64,000 bases of DNA, from positions 186,001-250,000 of the forward strand of contig NZ_JBPPLY010000001.1 in the NCBI RefSeq assembly GCF_051535215.1. Direction: 5' to 3'. This stretch comes from Nitrobacter sp051535215. GTDB taxonomy: Bacteria > Pseudomonadota > Alphaproteobacteria > Rhizobiales > Xanthobacteraceae. Shown here in pieces: positions 63,371-64,000 of this stretch. A program made the position numbers and the translations under genes. The notes under the pieces are model-generated. The model saw nothing but the letters and a program-made list of their open reading frames with translations, was not told the origin of the DNA and searched no databases. Positions within the stretch are counted from its first letter, which is position 1. Each line of letters opens with the position of its first letter.

Positions 63371-63940
63371 CTAAACCGGCCGCACTTCGACCACCTCGGG
63401 AATGAAGTGCTTCAGCAGGTTCTGGATGCCGTTCCGCAAGGTCACGGTCGATGACGGGCATCCGGAGCACGAGCCCTTCATGTTCACATAAACGATGCCG
63501 TCCTTGAAGCCGCGGAAGGTGATGTCGCCGCCGTCGTCGGCAACGCCCGGCCGCACCCGCGTTTCGATCAGGTCCTTGATCAGGGTCACGGTTTCGGCGT
63601 CCGCTTCCTCGAAAAATTCGACGTCGTTATCCGTGGTCGTCTCGCCGTTTCCGTCGCCATCGGACAACAGCGGCGCGCCCGACATGTAGTGTTCCATGAT
63701 CACGCCGAGGATGGCCGGCTTGAGATGTTGCCAGTCGCTGTCGTCCTTCGTCACCGTGATGAAGTCCGAGCCATAGAACACGCCGGTGACGCCATGTATG
63801 GCGAAAAGCTTCACGGCGAGCGGCGAGCGCCCGGCCGAGCCGGGGCCGACGAATTCCATCGTGCCCTTGCCGAGCACGGTGCGGCCCGGAAGGAACTTCA
63901 AGGTGGCAGGATTGGGGGTAACTTCGGTCTGAATGAACAT
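63371..63940 (-). CDS. nfuA: NfuA-type iron-sulfur carrier (NifU family)
   Basis: A 189-residue protein with an Nfu_N domain (1-85, Phe-Ile-Gln-Thr-Glu-Val-Thr-Pro-Asn-Pro) and a NifU-like C-terminal domain with Ser-Cys-Ser-Gly-Cys-Pro-Ser-Ser near residue 160. The CxxC pair binds a 4Fe-4S cluster as a dimer and passes it on to apo-proteins (for instance MiaB). The ATG at 63940 is preferred over one at 63952. It is convergent with the DUF2778 gene. The last 60 bp of the window are its upstream region. Confidence 0.94.
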   Translation of the reverse strand: MFIQTEVTPNPATLKFLPGRTVLGKGTMEFVGPGSAGRSPLAVKLFAIHGVTGVFYGSDFITVTKDDSDWQHLKPAILGVIMEHYMSGAPLLSDGDGNGETTTDNDVEFFEEADAETVTLIKDLIETRVRPGVADDGGDITFRGFKDGIVYVNMKGSCSGCPSSTVTLRNGIQNLLKHFIPEVVEVRPV

Positions 63941-64000
63941 GGGTATCTCCATCGTCGCCGGTTCAAGGCCGGCGCGTAGGTTCCCTTAGCAGATAGCCAT

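Overview
The window is about 64 kb of densely coded, GC-rich chromosome from an alphaproteobacterium of the Rhizobiales, most likely the Nitrobacteraceae/Bradyrhizobiaceae (Nitrobacter, Bradyrhizobium or Rhodopseudomonas type). The evidence is the Irr regulator with a Gly-Cys-Pro-Trp heme motif beside fabA-fabB-fabI, a DivL-type tyrosine 'kinase', alphaproteobacterial AddAB, the sppA-ihfB-lapA-trpFBA-accD-folC gene order, and small dispersed intergenic repeats. The genus is an inference. No insertion sequence, prophage, rRNA, tRNA or CRISPR array was recognised; the content is almost entirely core housekeeping.

Layout. 1-3.1 kb: end of a YiiX/YebB-like hydrolase, a redoxin, an EI24/CysZ-like membrane protein and SppA. 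3.3-9.5 kb (+): ihfB, lapA, trpF, trpB, trpA, accD, folC. 9.6-22.3 kb (-): trxA, addA, addB, murU, a PilZ protein, a TsaE-AmgK fusion and a DivL-like cell-cycle kinase. 22.6-26.9 kb (-): ubiE-ubiB-coaBC-dut, where coaBC carries an N-terminal FitA/VapB-type ribbon-helix-helix domain and a perfect palindrome sits just upstream. 27-32.7 kb: a VOC protein, mutM, a pseudo-protease, a MoeB/HesA-like E1 enzyme, a D-2-hydroxyacid dehydrogenase and an SH3b protein. 33-36.8 kb: irr, divergent from fabA-fabB-fabI (type II fatty acid synthesis). 36.8-41 kb: a GST and katG divergent from oxyR. 41.2-51.4 kb (-): the translation/transcription operon rimP-nusA-ylxR-infB-rbfA-truB-rpsO-pnp. 51.7-61.8 kb (-): a HAD hydrolase, trmB, an XRE regulator, lnt, corC, ybeY, phoH, miaB, fur/mur, rimI, tsaB. 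62.2-64 kb: a DUF2778 (Tlde1-like) envelope protein convergent with nfuA.

The genes fall into working sets: tryptophan synthesis (trpF, trpB, trpA), malonyl-CoA to fatty acids (accD, fabA/B/I), recombination repair (addAB, mutM), peptidoglycan recycling (amgK, murU), t6A tRNA modification (tsaE, tsaB), peroxide defence (katG/oxyR, trx, redoxin), and iron/manganese control (irr, fur/mur, nfuA).

The most interesting item is the FitA-type DNA-binding domain fused to CoaBC together with a TGATAGCA/TGCTATCA palindrome in its promoter gap, suggesting a coenzyme A enzyme that controls its own transcription. Other items are the tyrosine in place of the phospho-acceptor histidine in the DivL-like kinase, loss of metal-ligand cysteines in AccD and MoeB and of the redox cysteine in CoaBC, and a family of roughly 100-bp intergenic repeats present about six times.
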